A DNA stretch of 64,000 nt from Roseomonas elaeocarpi (GTDB taxonomy: Bacteria > Pseudomonadota > Alphaproteobacteria > Acetobacterales > Acetobacteraceae): assembly GCF_042433915.1 (NCBI RefSeq), contig NZ_JBHLUN010000014.1, positions 62,001 to 126,000 on the forward strand. Reading direction: 5' to 3'. This document shows positions 42,377 to 50,487 of the stretch, piece after piece. The position numbers and the translations under genes were made by a program. The first letter of the stretch is position 1. The number at the start of each line of letters is the position of its first letter. The notes beneath the pieces were generated by a model. The model was not told where the DNA came from, ran no database searches, and worked only from the letters and a program-made list of their open reading frames with translations.

Positions 42377-43567
42377 ATGCCTGAGCTGCGCTTCCGCGAG
42401 GTCTCCAAGTCGTTCGGCGACAACGCGGTGATCCGCGCCTTCGACGCCACCGTGCCGGACGGGGAGTTCCTGGTGCTGCTGGGGCCGTCGGGCTGCGGCA
42501 AGTCCACGCTCTTGCGCATGATCGCGGGGATCAGCGACATCTCCTCCGGCGAGCTGCTGTTCGACGGCGTGCGCGCCAACGAGTGGGAGCCGCGCCGGCG
42601 CGGCGTCGCCTTCGTGTTCCAGAGCTACGCGCTGTACCCGCACCTGACGGTGCGCGGGAACATCGCCTTTCCGCTGGTGATGGACGCCTTCCGGCCGTGG
42701 TACCACCTGCCGGTGGTGGGCAGCGTGATGCGCCGCCGGCTGACGCGCCGGCCGGAGATCGCGGCTGCGGTGGAACGCATCGCCCGGCAGCTGGAGCTGG
42801 AGCCGCTGCTCGACCGCCGCCCGGGCAGCCTGTCGGGCGGGCAGCGGCAGCGCGTGGCGCTGGCCCGCGCGCTGGTGCGCGACCCGTCGCTCTACCTGCT
42901 CGATGAGCCGCTCTCGAACCTCGACGCCAAGCTGCGGACGCAGACGCGCACCGAGATCTCGGCCCTGCACAACAAGGTGGGCAAGACCTTCATCTACGTG
43001 ACGCACGATCAGGTCGAGGCCATGACGATGGCCACCCGTATCATCGTCATGAACGGCGGCGTGGTGCAGCAGATCGACACGCCCGAAGGCATCTACGAGA
43101 ACCCGGCCAACACCTTCGTCGCGCGCTTCGTGGGCGCGCCGCCGATGAACCTCGTTCCCGTGGTGGCGCGCGGCTCGCGGCTCACCGTTTCGGACACGCT
43201 GGGCTGGGAGCACGCGGGCGCGGTGCCGCACTCGGCCGCGCTGCTGCTGGGCATCCGGCCCGAGAAGCTGAGCCTGCACGCGGAAGGGATCGGACGGCTG
43301 CCGGCGCAGGTGGCCACCGTGGAGCGGCTGGGGGCCGAAACCATCCTGGGGTGCCGGCTGCTGTCGGGACAGGAGCACGGCGAGGCGGCGCTGATCGAGC
43401 ACGACCTGGTTTTCGTGCGCCTGCCCGGCAATCCGCGCGTGACGCCGGAGCAGCGCTGCTCGCTCGACTACCTGGACGCGGACGCGCTGTGGTTCGACGG
43501 CGCGTCGGGCCACCGCCTGGACGGGCGCGCGGCGGCGGCGGCCGAAGCCGTGCCGGTCCTGTCCTGA
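42377..43567 (+). CDS. ABC transporter ATP-binding protein, MalK/UgpC-like
   Basis: 396 residues. Walker A GPSGCGKSTLL, Q-loop FVFQSYALYPHLTV, signature LSGGQRQRVALARAL, Walker B YLLDEPLSNLD and H-loop VTHDQVEAM are all intact; the C-terminus has the TOBE-type regulatory domain with LGIRPEKLSL. Between the Q-loop and the signature there is an additional stretch (PWYHLPVVGSVMRRRLTRRP) of about 20 residues not usual in MalK-like proteins; it lies in the helical subdomain that contacts the permeases. Energises the importer encoded by the two genes before it. Confidence 0.93.
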   Translation: MPELRFREVSKSFGDNAVIRAFDATVPDGEFLVLLGPSGCGKSTLLRMIAGISDISSGELLFDGVRANEWEPRRRGVAFVFQSYALYPHLTVRGNIAFPLVMDAFRPWYHLPVVGSVMRRRLTRRPEIAAAVERIARQLELEPLLDRRPGSLSGGQRQRVALARALVRDPSLYLLDEPLSNLDAKLRTQTRTEISALHNKVGKTFIYVTHDQVEAMTMATRIIVMNGGVVQQIDTPEGIYENPANTFVARFVGAPPMNLVPVVARGSRLTVSDTLGWEHAGAVPHSAALLLGIRPEKLSLHAEGIGRLPAQVATVERLGAETILGCRLLSGQEHGEAALIEHDLVFVRLPGNPRVTPEQRCSLDYLDADALWFDGASGHRLDGRAAAAAEAVPVLS

Positions 43568-43593
43568 ACCACCTCCGCCACCGAGGATCCGAC

Positions 43594-44499
43594 ATGCAGC
43601 CGTTCCGCGTTTCCGCCACGGGCCACAGCGTCAACTACCTGCCGGAATACGTGGCGCGCTGGCAGGGCTTCTTCGCCGCCGAAGGCCTGGAGGTGTCGGC
43701 CACCGTGCCCTCGCCCTGGGACCTGGTGCTGGATGAGATCAACACGGGCGCGGCCGAGGCGGCGCTGGGCGGCATCTGGGTGCCGTCGATGTACCTCAAC
43801 CGCGCCGCCCGCTACACGCCCTTCGCGCAGGTGTCCGCCCGCGCGCCGCTGGCGCTGGTAGGACGCGAGGCGATCGGTCCGTTCGAATGGCGCATGCTGC
43901 GCGGCAAGGTCGTCATGATGAAGGGCAGCAACGGCGCCAGCGTCGGGCTGTTCATCAAGATGGTGCTGCGCGAACACGGGATTGACCCGCGCGAGGTCGG
44001 CTTCGTGCAGGACCTGGACGGCAAGATGCTGGCGACGCTGTTCGCCGGCGGCATGGGCGACTTCCTGGTGGTGGACAGTCCTTCGGCGCTGACCCTGGAA
44101 GCGGCCGGCGGCGGCCGGGTGGCGACGATCCTGGCCGAGAGCGCCGGCGACGTGCCCTGGAGCGTCTATTACGCGCCGGGCGAGAGCGACGCGGAGCGGC
44201 TGGCGGTGCAGCGGCGCTTCGTGCGGGCGCTGGGGCGCGGCATGGATTGGATCATGGCGCACGAGGCCGCGTCGTTCGGGGACTTCCTCGCGCAGACTTT
44301 TCCACGCTTCGAGGTGGGCACGCTGGTGCGGCTGGTGGATCTGTACCGTCGCACCGGCATGTGGACGACGCCGCGCATCGACCGTGCCGGTTATGAGCGC
44401 TGGCAGGGGGGCATCGCCGCCGGCCACCTCACCGCGGCCCCCATTCCCTACGAGACGCTGATCGACCTGCGCGCGACCGAGGATGTCGCCGTGGCCTGA
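43594..44499 (+). CDS. NMT1/THI5-like substrate-binding-fold protein without signal peptide
   Basis: 301 residues. The fold is indicated by NYLPEYVARWQGFFAAEGLEVSATVPSPWDLVLDEINTGAAEAALGG and later LRGKVVMMKGSNGASVGLFIKMVLREHGIDP. The protein starts directly at MQPFRVSATGHSVNYLPEY with no hydrophobic leader, so it is either cytoplasmic or released without the usual export. Good ribosome site (GAGGA). Last gene of the importer operon, 26 bp after the ATPase. It could be a cytoplasmic ligand-binding or catalytic protein for the imported compound. Confidence 0.8.
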   Translation: MQPFRVSATGHSVNYLPEYVARWQGFFAAEGLEVSATVPSPWDLVLDEINTGAAEAALGGIWVPSMYLNRAARYTPFAQVSARAPLALVGREAIGPFEWRMLRGKVVMMKGSNGASVGLFIKMVLREHGIDPREVGFVQDLDGKMLATLFAGGMGDFLVVDSPSALTLEAAGGGRVATILAESAGDVPWSVYYAPGESDAERLAVQRRFVRALGRGMDWIMAHEAASFGDFLAQTFPRFEVGTLVRLVDLYRRTGMWTTPRIDRAGYERWQGGIAAGHLTAAPIPYETLIDLRATEDVAVA

Positions 44500-44596
44500 G
44501 GCCCGGCGCCCGCGCCGGAGGCGGCCCGGCAGGTGGGAGCTGGCGGGCGGGGTTCGGCAGGCATGGGTAAAGGGGGCGCGGGTTACCGGGTGCGGG

Positions 44597-45496
44597 TTAC
44601 CGGCCGGGGGCGGTGGTCTGCGGCGTCGACACGTCGTCCAGCAGGCCCACCAGCCGGTCGATGCGGCGCAGCCTGGTGCGGCTCGCCTCGCCCAGCATGG
44701 TGGTGACGCTCCAGGCCAGGAAGTTGATCAGCGTCACCGCCGCGGCGAAGGAGTTGAAGGGCGAGGGCGAGTGGCAGCGGCAGCGCAGGACGTGCTGCGC
44801 CACCCGGGCGCTGGCGGTGGCGCTGAGGTCGGTGATCAGGACCGTCGCGGCCCCGCTGGCGCGCGCTTCCGCCAGGATGGTGGGCAGCAGACGCGGGCGG
44901 CGGCGAAAGGCGATCACCAGCAGCACGTCGCCCTCCGCGACCGAGGCGATCTCGTGCGAGTAGCTGCCGCCGCCGGTGGGCAGCACCTGCACGTCGCCCA
45001 TCGCCAGGCTGAAGTAATGCGCCGCGTGGTGCGCCAACCCGTAGCCGCTGCGCAGGCCCATGATGCGCAGGCGGCGGGCGCTGGCGATGACGCGCGCGAC
45101 CTCGGTCAGAACGCGCTCGGGGATGCCCTCCACGGTGCTGCGGATGTTGTCGAGGTCGGCCTGCACCATCTGGCCGAGCACCGCGCCGGGGATCTCGCCG
45201 CCGGGCGCGCCGAGCCGGGCCAGGGGCGAGCCCCAGTGCTGTTCGGCGCGGATCAGGCGCTTGGCGTCCGGATAGGTCGCGTAGCCCAGGGCGCGGATCA
45301 GGCGCGCCGCCGTGGCCCGGGACACGCCGGCCTTGTCCGCCAGCGCCCCCACCGTGTAGCTCGGCAGGTCCTTCTGGTACTGCAGCAGCACGGTGGCAAG
45401 CTTCTTCTCGGCCGGCGACAGCGCCTCGTAGGCGGCGTAGATGCGCGCTTCCAGCGACTGGGACGCGGGCTCCGGCACGGGCGGGGTGGGTGGCAA
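44597..45496 (-). CDS. MurR/RpiR-family transcriptional regulator
   Basis: About 299 residues from a proposed TTG at 45496 (GGGGAA upstream); a GTG at 45478 is also possible, while an ATG at 45664 would add residues that look non-coding. The N-terminal HTH_6 domain is EARIYAAYEALSPAEKKLATVLLQYQKDLPSYTVGALADKAGVSRATAARLIRALGY, shown here for its SRATAARL recognition helix. The SIS sugar-isomerase domain has RIMGLRSGYGLAHHAAHYF and VLLVIAFRRRP. It faces the M24/ABC operon tail to tail and is the obvious candidate regulator. Ligand unknown. Confidence 0.85.
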   Translation of the reverse strand: MPPTPPVPEPASQSLEARIYAAYEALSPAEKKLATVLLQYQKDLPSYTVGALADKAGVSRATAARLIRALGYATYPDAKRLIRAEQHWGSPLARLGAPGGEIPGAVLGQMVQADLDNIRSTVEGIPERVLTEVARVIASARRLRIMGLRSGYGLAHHAAHYFSLAMGDVQVLPTGGGSYSHEIASVAEGDVLLVIAFRRRPRLLPTILAEARASGAATVLITDLSATASARVAQHVLRCRCHSPSPFNSFAAAVTLINFLAWSVTTMLGEASRTRLRRIDRLVGLLDDVSTPQTTAPGR

Positions 45497-45579
45497 GGTC
45501 GGCTGTTCCCCGCGGTGCGGCGCGTGACGGAGGATGGGCGAGCGCCTGCCCCTGATACCAGATGCGGCCGGCACGATCC

Positions 45580-45631
45580 AAAGCCTCCCTTCGGGAGCAC
45601 GGGCCAAAGGCTCCCTCCGGGAGCACGGGCC
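45580..45631. repeat. Tandem pair of 26-bp hairpin-forming repeats
   Basis: Copies 45580-45605 and 45606-45631 are near identical, and each contains a CTCCC/GGGAG hairpin with a 3-base loop followed by CACGGGCC. Located upstream of the RpiR-type gene. Confidence 0.7.
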
Positions 45632-45742
45632 CCGGGGCGCCCCCGATCGGCAGTGCCGCGCCACGGTTCCGTTTCGAGACGTTGCGTCACCGTCTGGCGT
45701 TCTTCCGCATGCAACCTATGATTGCAGGTGGAGGGCCAACGC

Positions 45743-46021
45743 ATGACCAAGATCCCGGATGAGTTCTGGACGACGCGCGACATCCTGGAGACCGGCGTGA
45801 CCCTGATCCTGTTCAACGAGAGCGGCCGGGTCCTGGCGGAGGTCGTGGGTCCGGGGGATCACGAGTACGCCGTGATGACCATGCCGGCGGCCGTCGCCTT
45901 CGCCCTCGACCGCTGCCGCGCCGCGGGGGACCTGGCGATCCTCGACGACGAGGACCTGTGGCAGGAGCAGTGGGGCAGGCTGCGGGGCGAAGGGCCGAAG
46001 CTGAGCACGGAAGGAGCATAG
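45743..46021 (+). CDS. Small hypothetical protein
   Basis: 92 residues, not recognised. The sequence (TKIPDEFWTTRDILETGVTLILFNESGRVLAEVVGPGDHEYAVMTMP) looks like a small alpha/beta domain followed by an acidic helix (LDDEDLWQEQWGRL). GGAGGG 8 bp before the ATG supports this start over an upstream TTG. Base composition matches the neighbours. No functional clue from the context. Confidence 0.6.
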   Translation: MTKIPDEFWTTRDILETGVTLILFNESGRVLAEVVGPGDHEYAVMTMPAAVAFALDRCRAAGDLAILDDEDLWQEQWGRLRGEGPKLSTEGA

Positions 46022-46046
46022 ACCGCCCGCGCAGCACCGGCGGCGT

Positions 46047-46289
46047 TCAGCCTCCCTGGCTGAGCCGCCACTGGTAGGGACCGGCCTGCACGAGGTCGCC
46101 GCGCTGCCGGGCGGCGGAAAGAACGCGAAGCAGCACGTTCTTGCGCAGGCCCGTCAGCTCCCGGAGTTCCACCAGGCTCAACGGCAGGTCGTGCCCCTGG
46201 AACTGGATCAGGACCAGGGTCAGCTGTTCCGAAGCCTCATCCCAGTTCGCATGGCCCGGCCTGCCAACGGGTGAACTGTGCTGGAACAT
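46047..46289 (-). CDS. Small winged-helix-like protein
   Basis: 80 residues. The segment LTLVLIQFQGHDLPLSLVELRELTGLRKNVLLRVLSAARQRGDLVQAG has the helix-turn-helix-wing pattern of small DNA-binding domains: a short recognition helix KNVLLRVLSAAR followed by GDLVQAGPYQWRL as wing. It may be a DNA-binding regulator, but no family is recognised. No ribosome site is apparent. Convergent with the preceding small gene. Confidence 0.5.
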   Translation of the reverse strand: MFQHSSPVGRPGHANWDEASEQLTLVLIQFQGHDLPLSLVELRELTGLRKNVLLRVLSAARQRGDLVQAGPYQWRLSQGG

Positions 46290-46437
46290 TTGGGGGCGGG
46301 CTACCTTGGGAGGGGGATAGTCAGGAACAACAATAAAGCTGCGTGATCCGGACCGATAGGGTTCTGTTCGTGAAACGGCCGCCCCGGGGGCCTTCGACGC
46401 GCTGGGCCTCGATTCCGCCGGCCCGGTGCCGCCCGTT

Positions 46438-48630
46438 CTAAGGAATGGCGGCGCCGTTCAGGGAGGCGATCAGCGCCCCGACCTCCGAGGCGGGCACAGG
46501 GCGGCTGAAGAAGTATCCCTGCACGTGGTCGCAGCCCTCCATCTGCACGTGCCGCAGCTGTTCGGGCGTTTCCACGCCCTCGGCGGTCACGGTCATGCCC
46601 AGCATGTGCGCCATGCGCGTGACGGCGTGCAGGATGGTGCGCGCTTCCCGGCCCTTGGTGATGGAACACACGAAGGAGCGGTCGACTTTGAGGTTGTCGA
46701 AGCGGAACTGATGCAGGTAGCCGAGCGAGGCATAGCCGGTGCCGAAGTCATCCAGCGCGATCTGCACGCCCAGCTCCCGCAGGCGGTGCAGCACCGTGAG
46801 GTTCTCGCAGTTGCCCAGCAGCGGCAGCGACTCCGTGATCTCCAGCACCAGCCGGCCGGGGGAAAGCCCGCTGACGCGCAGCGCGGCCGCGACATCCTGT
46901 GCCAGGTCCGTTTGCCGGAACTGGAAGGGTGACAGGTTCACCGCGACCTTCACCTCGGCGGGCCAGCCCGCGGCCTCGGTGCAGGCATGTTCCAGCGCCC
47001 AGCGGCCGATGGGCAGGATCAGCCCGGTTTCCTCGGCGGTGGGAATGAACTCCGCCGGCGCCACGAGGCCGCGACGCGCGCGGTTCCAGCGCATCAGCGC
47101 CTCGAAGCTCCCCACCCGGCCCGAGCGCAGGTCGACGATGGGCTGGAAGGCCAGCTCGAGCTCGCCCCGCTCGATCGCGCCGCTCAGGTCGACCTTGAGG
47201 GTTTGCCGCCGGCGCAGCTCCTCGCCCATGCCCGTCTCGAAGACGCGGTAGCACCCGCCGCCCGCGGCCTTGGCGCGGTAGAGCGCCAGGTCGGCATTCT
47301 GCAGCAGCTGCAGCGGCTGCTCGCCGGCGGCGGGCCAGGCGGCGATGCCGATGCTGGCCCCGATGGTCAGGGTGTGGTCGCCCAGCTTCAGGGGCGAGGC
47401 CAGCGCCTGGAGGATGCGCTCCGCCATGCAGCGCACCGACGCGGGCTGCAGCGCATCGTCCTGGAGGACGTGGAACTCGTCGCCGCCCGCCCGGGCCGCG
47501 AGGCCCGCGCCGCGCACGCATTCGTCCAGCCGCTGGCCGATCTGGCGCAGCAGGTCGTCGCCCACCAGGTGGCCGAGCGAGTCGTTGACCGCCTTGAAGC
47601 CGTCGAGGTCGATGCTCATCAGCGCGAAGGAGCTGCCGGGCTTGGCCTGGGCCACCCGTTCCTGCAGGACCTCGTCGAAGCGGGCGCGGTTCCACAGCCC
47701 CGTGAGGCTGTCGTGATAGGCCAGGTACTCGACATGCGCCTGGCTCATCTTGCGGTCGTGCACGTCCTCGACGGTGCCGTACCAGCGCAGGATCGTGCCG
47801 TCCGCGCCGCGCCGGGGGGCGCCGAAGGCGCGGAACCAGCGATAGCCCCCTTCCGGGTTGCACAGGCGGTACTCGATGTCGACGGGCTGGCCGCTGCGCA
47901 GCGACAGCGACCACTGCCGCACCGTTTCGGCCCGGTCGTCAGGGTGGACGGCGTCGAGCCAGTCCGAGCCCAGCGCCCGTTCCCGGCTGAAGCCCGTTTT
48001 CGCCAGCCACTGCGGGCTGACGTCCAGGACCCGGCCCTCGGGGTCGGCGATCCAGGGGATCTGCGGGTTCAGCTCCACGAAGTGGCGGTGATCCTCGACG
48101 CTTTCCTGCAGTTCCAGCTGGCAGCGATGGAGGTCGAGCAGCGCGGTCGCCACGGAGGCGAGCTCGGCCAGGGACTCGACCTCGGCCGGGGAAAGCCGCC
48201 TGGGAGTGGTATCGAGGATGCAGAGCGCGCCGAGCACGAGCCCTTCCCGGCCGATCAGGGGGGCGCCCGCGTAGAAGCGTAGCGAGGGGCAGATCATGAC
48301 CTGCGGATGCGCCGCGAAGCGGGGGTCGCGCGACAGGTCCTCCACCACCAGCGGCCCCGTCGCACCGCTCAGGAGGTGCGAGCAGATCGCCAGGACGCGC
48401 TCGGTCTGGGTGCCGATTTCCAGGCAGCCTACGAGAGCCTTGCGCCACTGCCGCGTCTCGTCGATCAGGGTCACGGCGGCGATGGGCACCTGGAACAGGC
48501 GCGCCACATGGCGGGTCAGCGCATCGAGCCGGGGATCGGGCGGCGTGTCCAGCACGGCGTAGGCCTGCAGGCTGGCGAGCCGGTCGGCCTCGACGGCGTC
48601 GGGCAACGGAGAGGGCGAGGATGAGTCCAT
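46438..48630 (-). CDS. Bifunctional c-di-GMP protein: GAF-PAS-GGDEF-EAL
   Basis: 730 residues from ATG 48630 (a GTG at 48654 is possible). GAF about 20-165, PAS 185-290 (ending GGYRWFRAFGAP), GGDEF 300-465, EAL 480-720. The cyclase A-site AGGDEF is intact, but the inhibitory I-site RxxD reads RGAG, so product inhibition is probably lost. EAL residues are intact: FEALMRW, NLSPFQF, EITES, DDFGTGYASL, KVDRSF, EGVET, QGYFFSRP. Both activities are possible. No membrane segment, so a cytoplasmic sensor; the GAF is of the type found in bacteriophytochrome-like sensors (CSHLLSG). Confidence 0.93.
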   Translation of the reverse strand: MDSSSPSPLPDAVEADRLASLQAYAVLDTPPDPRLDALTRHVARLFQVPIAAVTLIDETRQWRKALVGCLEIGTQTERVLAICSHLLSGATGPLVVEDLSRDPRFAAHPQVMICPSLRFYAGAPLIGREGLVLGALCILDTTPRRLSPAEVESLAELASVATALLDLHRCQLELQESVEDHRHFVELNPQIPWIADPEGRVLDVSPQWLAKTGFSRERALGSDWLDAVHPDDRAETVRQWSLSLRSGQPVDIEYRLCNPEGGYRWFRAFGAPRRGADGTILRWYGTVEDVHDRKMSQAHVEYLAYHDSLTGLWNRARFDEVLQERVAQAKPGSSFALMSIDLDGFKAVNDSLGHLVGDDLLRQIGQRLDECVRGAGLAARAGGDEFHVLQDDALQPASVRCMAERILQALASPLKLGDHTLTIGASIGIAAWPAAGEQPLQLLQNADLALYRAKAAGGGCYRVFETGMGEELRRRQTLKVDLSGAIERGELELAFQPIVDLRSGRVGSFEALMRWNRARRGLVAPAEFIPTAEETGLILPIGRWALEHACTEAAGWPAEVKVAVNLSPFQFRQTDLAQDVAAALRVSGLSPGRLVLEITESLPLLGNCENLTVLHRLRELGVQIALDDFGTGYASLGYLHQFRFDNLKVDRSFVCSITKGREARTILHAVTRMAHMLGMTVTAEGVETPEQLRHVQMEGCDHVQGYFFSRPVPASEVGALIASLNGAAIP

Positions 48631-49048
48631 GCCAGCGGCCCTCAAGCTGTACACTGGTGTAGGGGGAGGCCGGGCCTCCCGCAGTCGATGTCAGTGCTTA
48701 AACACATGATAGCCAATCGGTCTGTCAGACAGAATGTCATCCAGATTGGAAGTTGTACACATCCGGTCGCGAAAACACCCCAGGTGGTGATCGCGCCGAG
48801 GAGCATGCAACCATCATGGGTGTCCGTCCCGGCGCCGACCGTGGTTCCCATCGCCGGCAACCCGCGCGGGGCCGCGGCGGCACCACCCCGCATCGGCCGG
48901 CGCCGCGGCATGGTTGAGCGCGTGGCTGCCTCTGGCATTCTCGCGCCCGATCCCGGCTCATCCCCTGGATCTCAGTTCATCAAGAAAGCGACGGAGGCTG
49001 CCGGTGCGGTCGTTCACGGCGCCGACAAGGGAAGCGGAGCAGTTCCTC
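48631..49048. other. Divergent intergenic region, GGDEF-EAL gene / glycerate kinase
   Basis: 418 bp without a supported gene. It holds a 17-bp palindrome (48664-48680, GGGAGGCC/GGCCTCCC), an AT-richer patch and nested inverted repeats at 48715-48749: inner TCTGTCAGACAGA (48721-48733), outer CCAATC/GATTGG. Probably a control region. Confidence 0.5.
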
Positions 49049-50338
49049 ATGACCGATAGCGACCCGGCAGCGCTGCAAACCCTGCTGCGCCTGTTCCAGG
49101 CGGGCCTGCGCGCCGCCGACCCGCGCGCGGTGCTGGCGCAGCACCTGCCCGAGCCTCCCGCGCGTGGCCGCGTGCTGGTGCTGGGCGCGGGCAAGGCCTC
49201 GGCGCTGATGGCGGCGGCGCTGGAGGAAGCCTGGCCGGAGGTGGCGATCGGCGGCCTCGTGGTCACGCGCTACGGCCACGCGGTGCCGACGCGACGGGTC
49301 GAGATCGTGGAGGCGAGCCATCCCGTGCCCGACGCGGCGGGCGAGGCGGCGGCGCGGCGGATGCTGGAGCTGTGCGATGGGCTGAGCGAGGACGACCTGG
49401 TGATCTTCCTGGCCTCGGGCGGCGGCTCAGCGCTGTTGTCGCTGCCGGCACCGGGGCTGACCTTGGCCGACAAGCAGGCGGTGAACCGGGTGCTGCTCGC
49501 CTCCGGGGCCACGATCGGGCAGATGAACTGCGTCCGGAAGCACCTGTCGGCGATCAAGGGCGGGCGGCTGGCGGCGGCCGTTTATCCGGCGCGGCTCCTC
49601 ACCCTGGCGATCTCGGACGTGCCGGGCGACGACCCGGGCACCATCGCTTCCGGCCCCACCGTGGCCGATCCGGGCACCTTCGCCGAGGCGCGGGAGATCC
49701 TGCGCGCGCACCGCGACGCGCTGCCGCCCGCCGTGTGGCACCACCTGGAGGCGGCGGGTGAGGAAACCCCAAAGCCCGGCGACCCGCGCCTGGCACGGGC
49801 GGAGTTCCGGATGATCGCGACCCCGCTGATGGCGCTGGAGGCCGTGGCCGCGGCGGCGCGCGCCGAGGGCCTCACGCCCCTGATCCTGGGTGACGCGATC
49901 GAGGGCGAGGCGCGCGACGTCGGCACGGCGCTGGCCGGCATCGCGCGGTCGGTGGCCGAGCACGGGCTGCCGGTGCGTGCGCCCTGCGTGCTGCTGTCGG
50001 GCGGCGAGACCACGGTGACGCTGCGACCCAGTGACGGGCCGCCCGGCCAGGGCGGGCGCAACACCGAGGCGCTGCTGGGCTTCACCCTGGCCACCGCGGG
50101 GCGGCCCGGCACCTGGGCGCTGATGGCCGATACCGACGGCATCGACGGCGTGGAGGCGGCGGCCGGCGCCATGGCAACGCCCGACAGCCTCGCGCGCGCC
50201 AGGGCGGCCGGGCTCGACCCGCGCGAGGCCTTGCGGCGGCACGATGCCACCGGGCTGTTCGGGGCCCTGGGAAACCTGGTGGTCACCGGGCCGACCCTGA
50301 CCAACGTGAACGACCTGCGGATCGTGCTGCTGCGCTGA
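49049..50338 (+). CDS. ttuD: Glycerate 2-kinase / hydroxypyruvate reductase family (MOFRL)
   Basis: 429 residues. The N-terminal domain has RVLVLGAGKASALMAAALEE, EASHPVPD and FLASGGGSALLSLPAPGL; the linker region carries MNCVRKHLSAIKGGRLA; the C-terminal MOFRL domain has LLSGGETTVTL and ALMADTDGIDG. The family phosphorylates D-glycerate at C2; some members were described as hydroxypyruvate reductases in tartrate degradation (TtuD). The pyruvate kinase gene downstream is the typical partner, giving glycerate to 2-phosphoglycerate to pyruvate flow. Confidence 0.92.
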   Translation: MTDSDPAALQTLLRLFQAGLRAADPRAVLAQHLPEPPARGRVLVLGAGKASALMAAALEEAWPEVAIGGLVVTRYGHAVPTRRVEIVEASHPVPDAAGEAAARRMLELCDGLSEDDLVIFLASGGGSALLSLPAPGLTLADKQAVNRVLLASGATIGQMNCVRKHLSAIKGGRLAAAVYPARLLTLAISDVPGDDPGTIASGPTVADPGTFAEAREILRAHRDALPPAVWHHLEAAGEETPKPGDPRLARAEFRMIATPLMALEAVAAAARAEGLTPLILGDAIEGEARDVGTALAGIARSVAEHGLPVRAPCVLLSGGETTVTLRPSDGPPGQGGRNTEALLGFTLATAGRPGTWALMADTDGIDGVEAAAGAMATPDSLARARAAGLDPREALRRHDATGLFGALGNLVVTGPTLTNVNDLRIVLLR

Positions 50339-50487
50339 ACGGCGCTCGGGTTTCCGTGCCGCTGGTGCGCGGGGTTTGAGGGCACCCCCGCTTTGCAGCC
50401 CGCGCCGGGCGTGGGATGACCGCGGCGCCCGGCGCGGGGCGCGCTTCGCCGCCACCGCGCCCGGCCGGACATTCAGGGAGGCGAACC

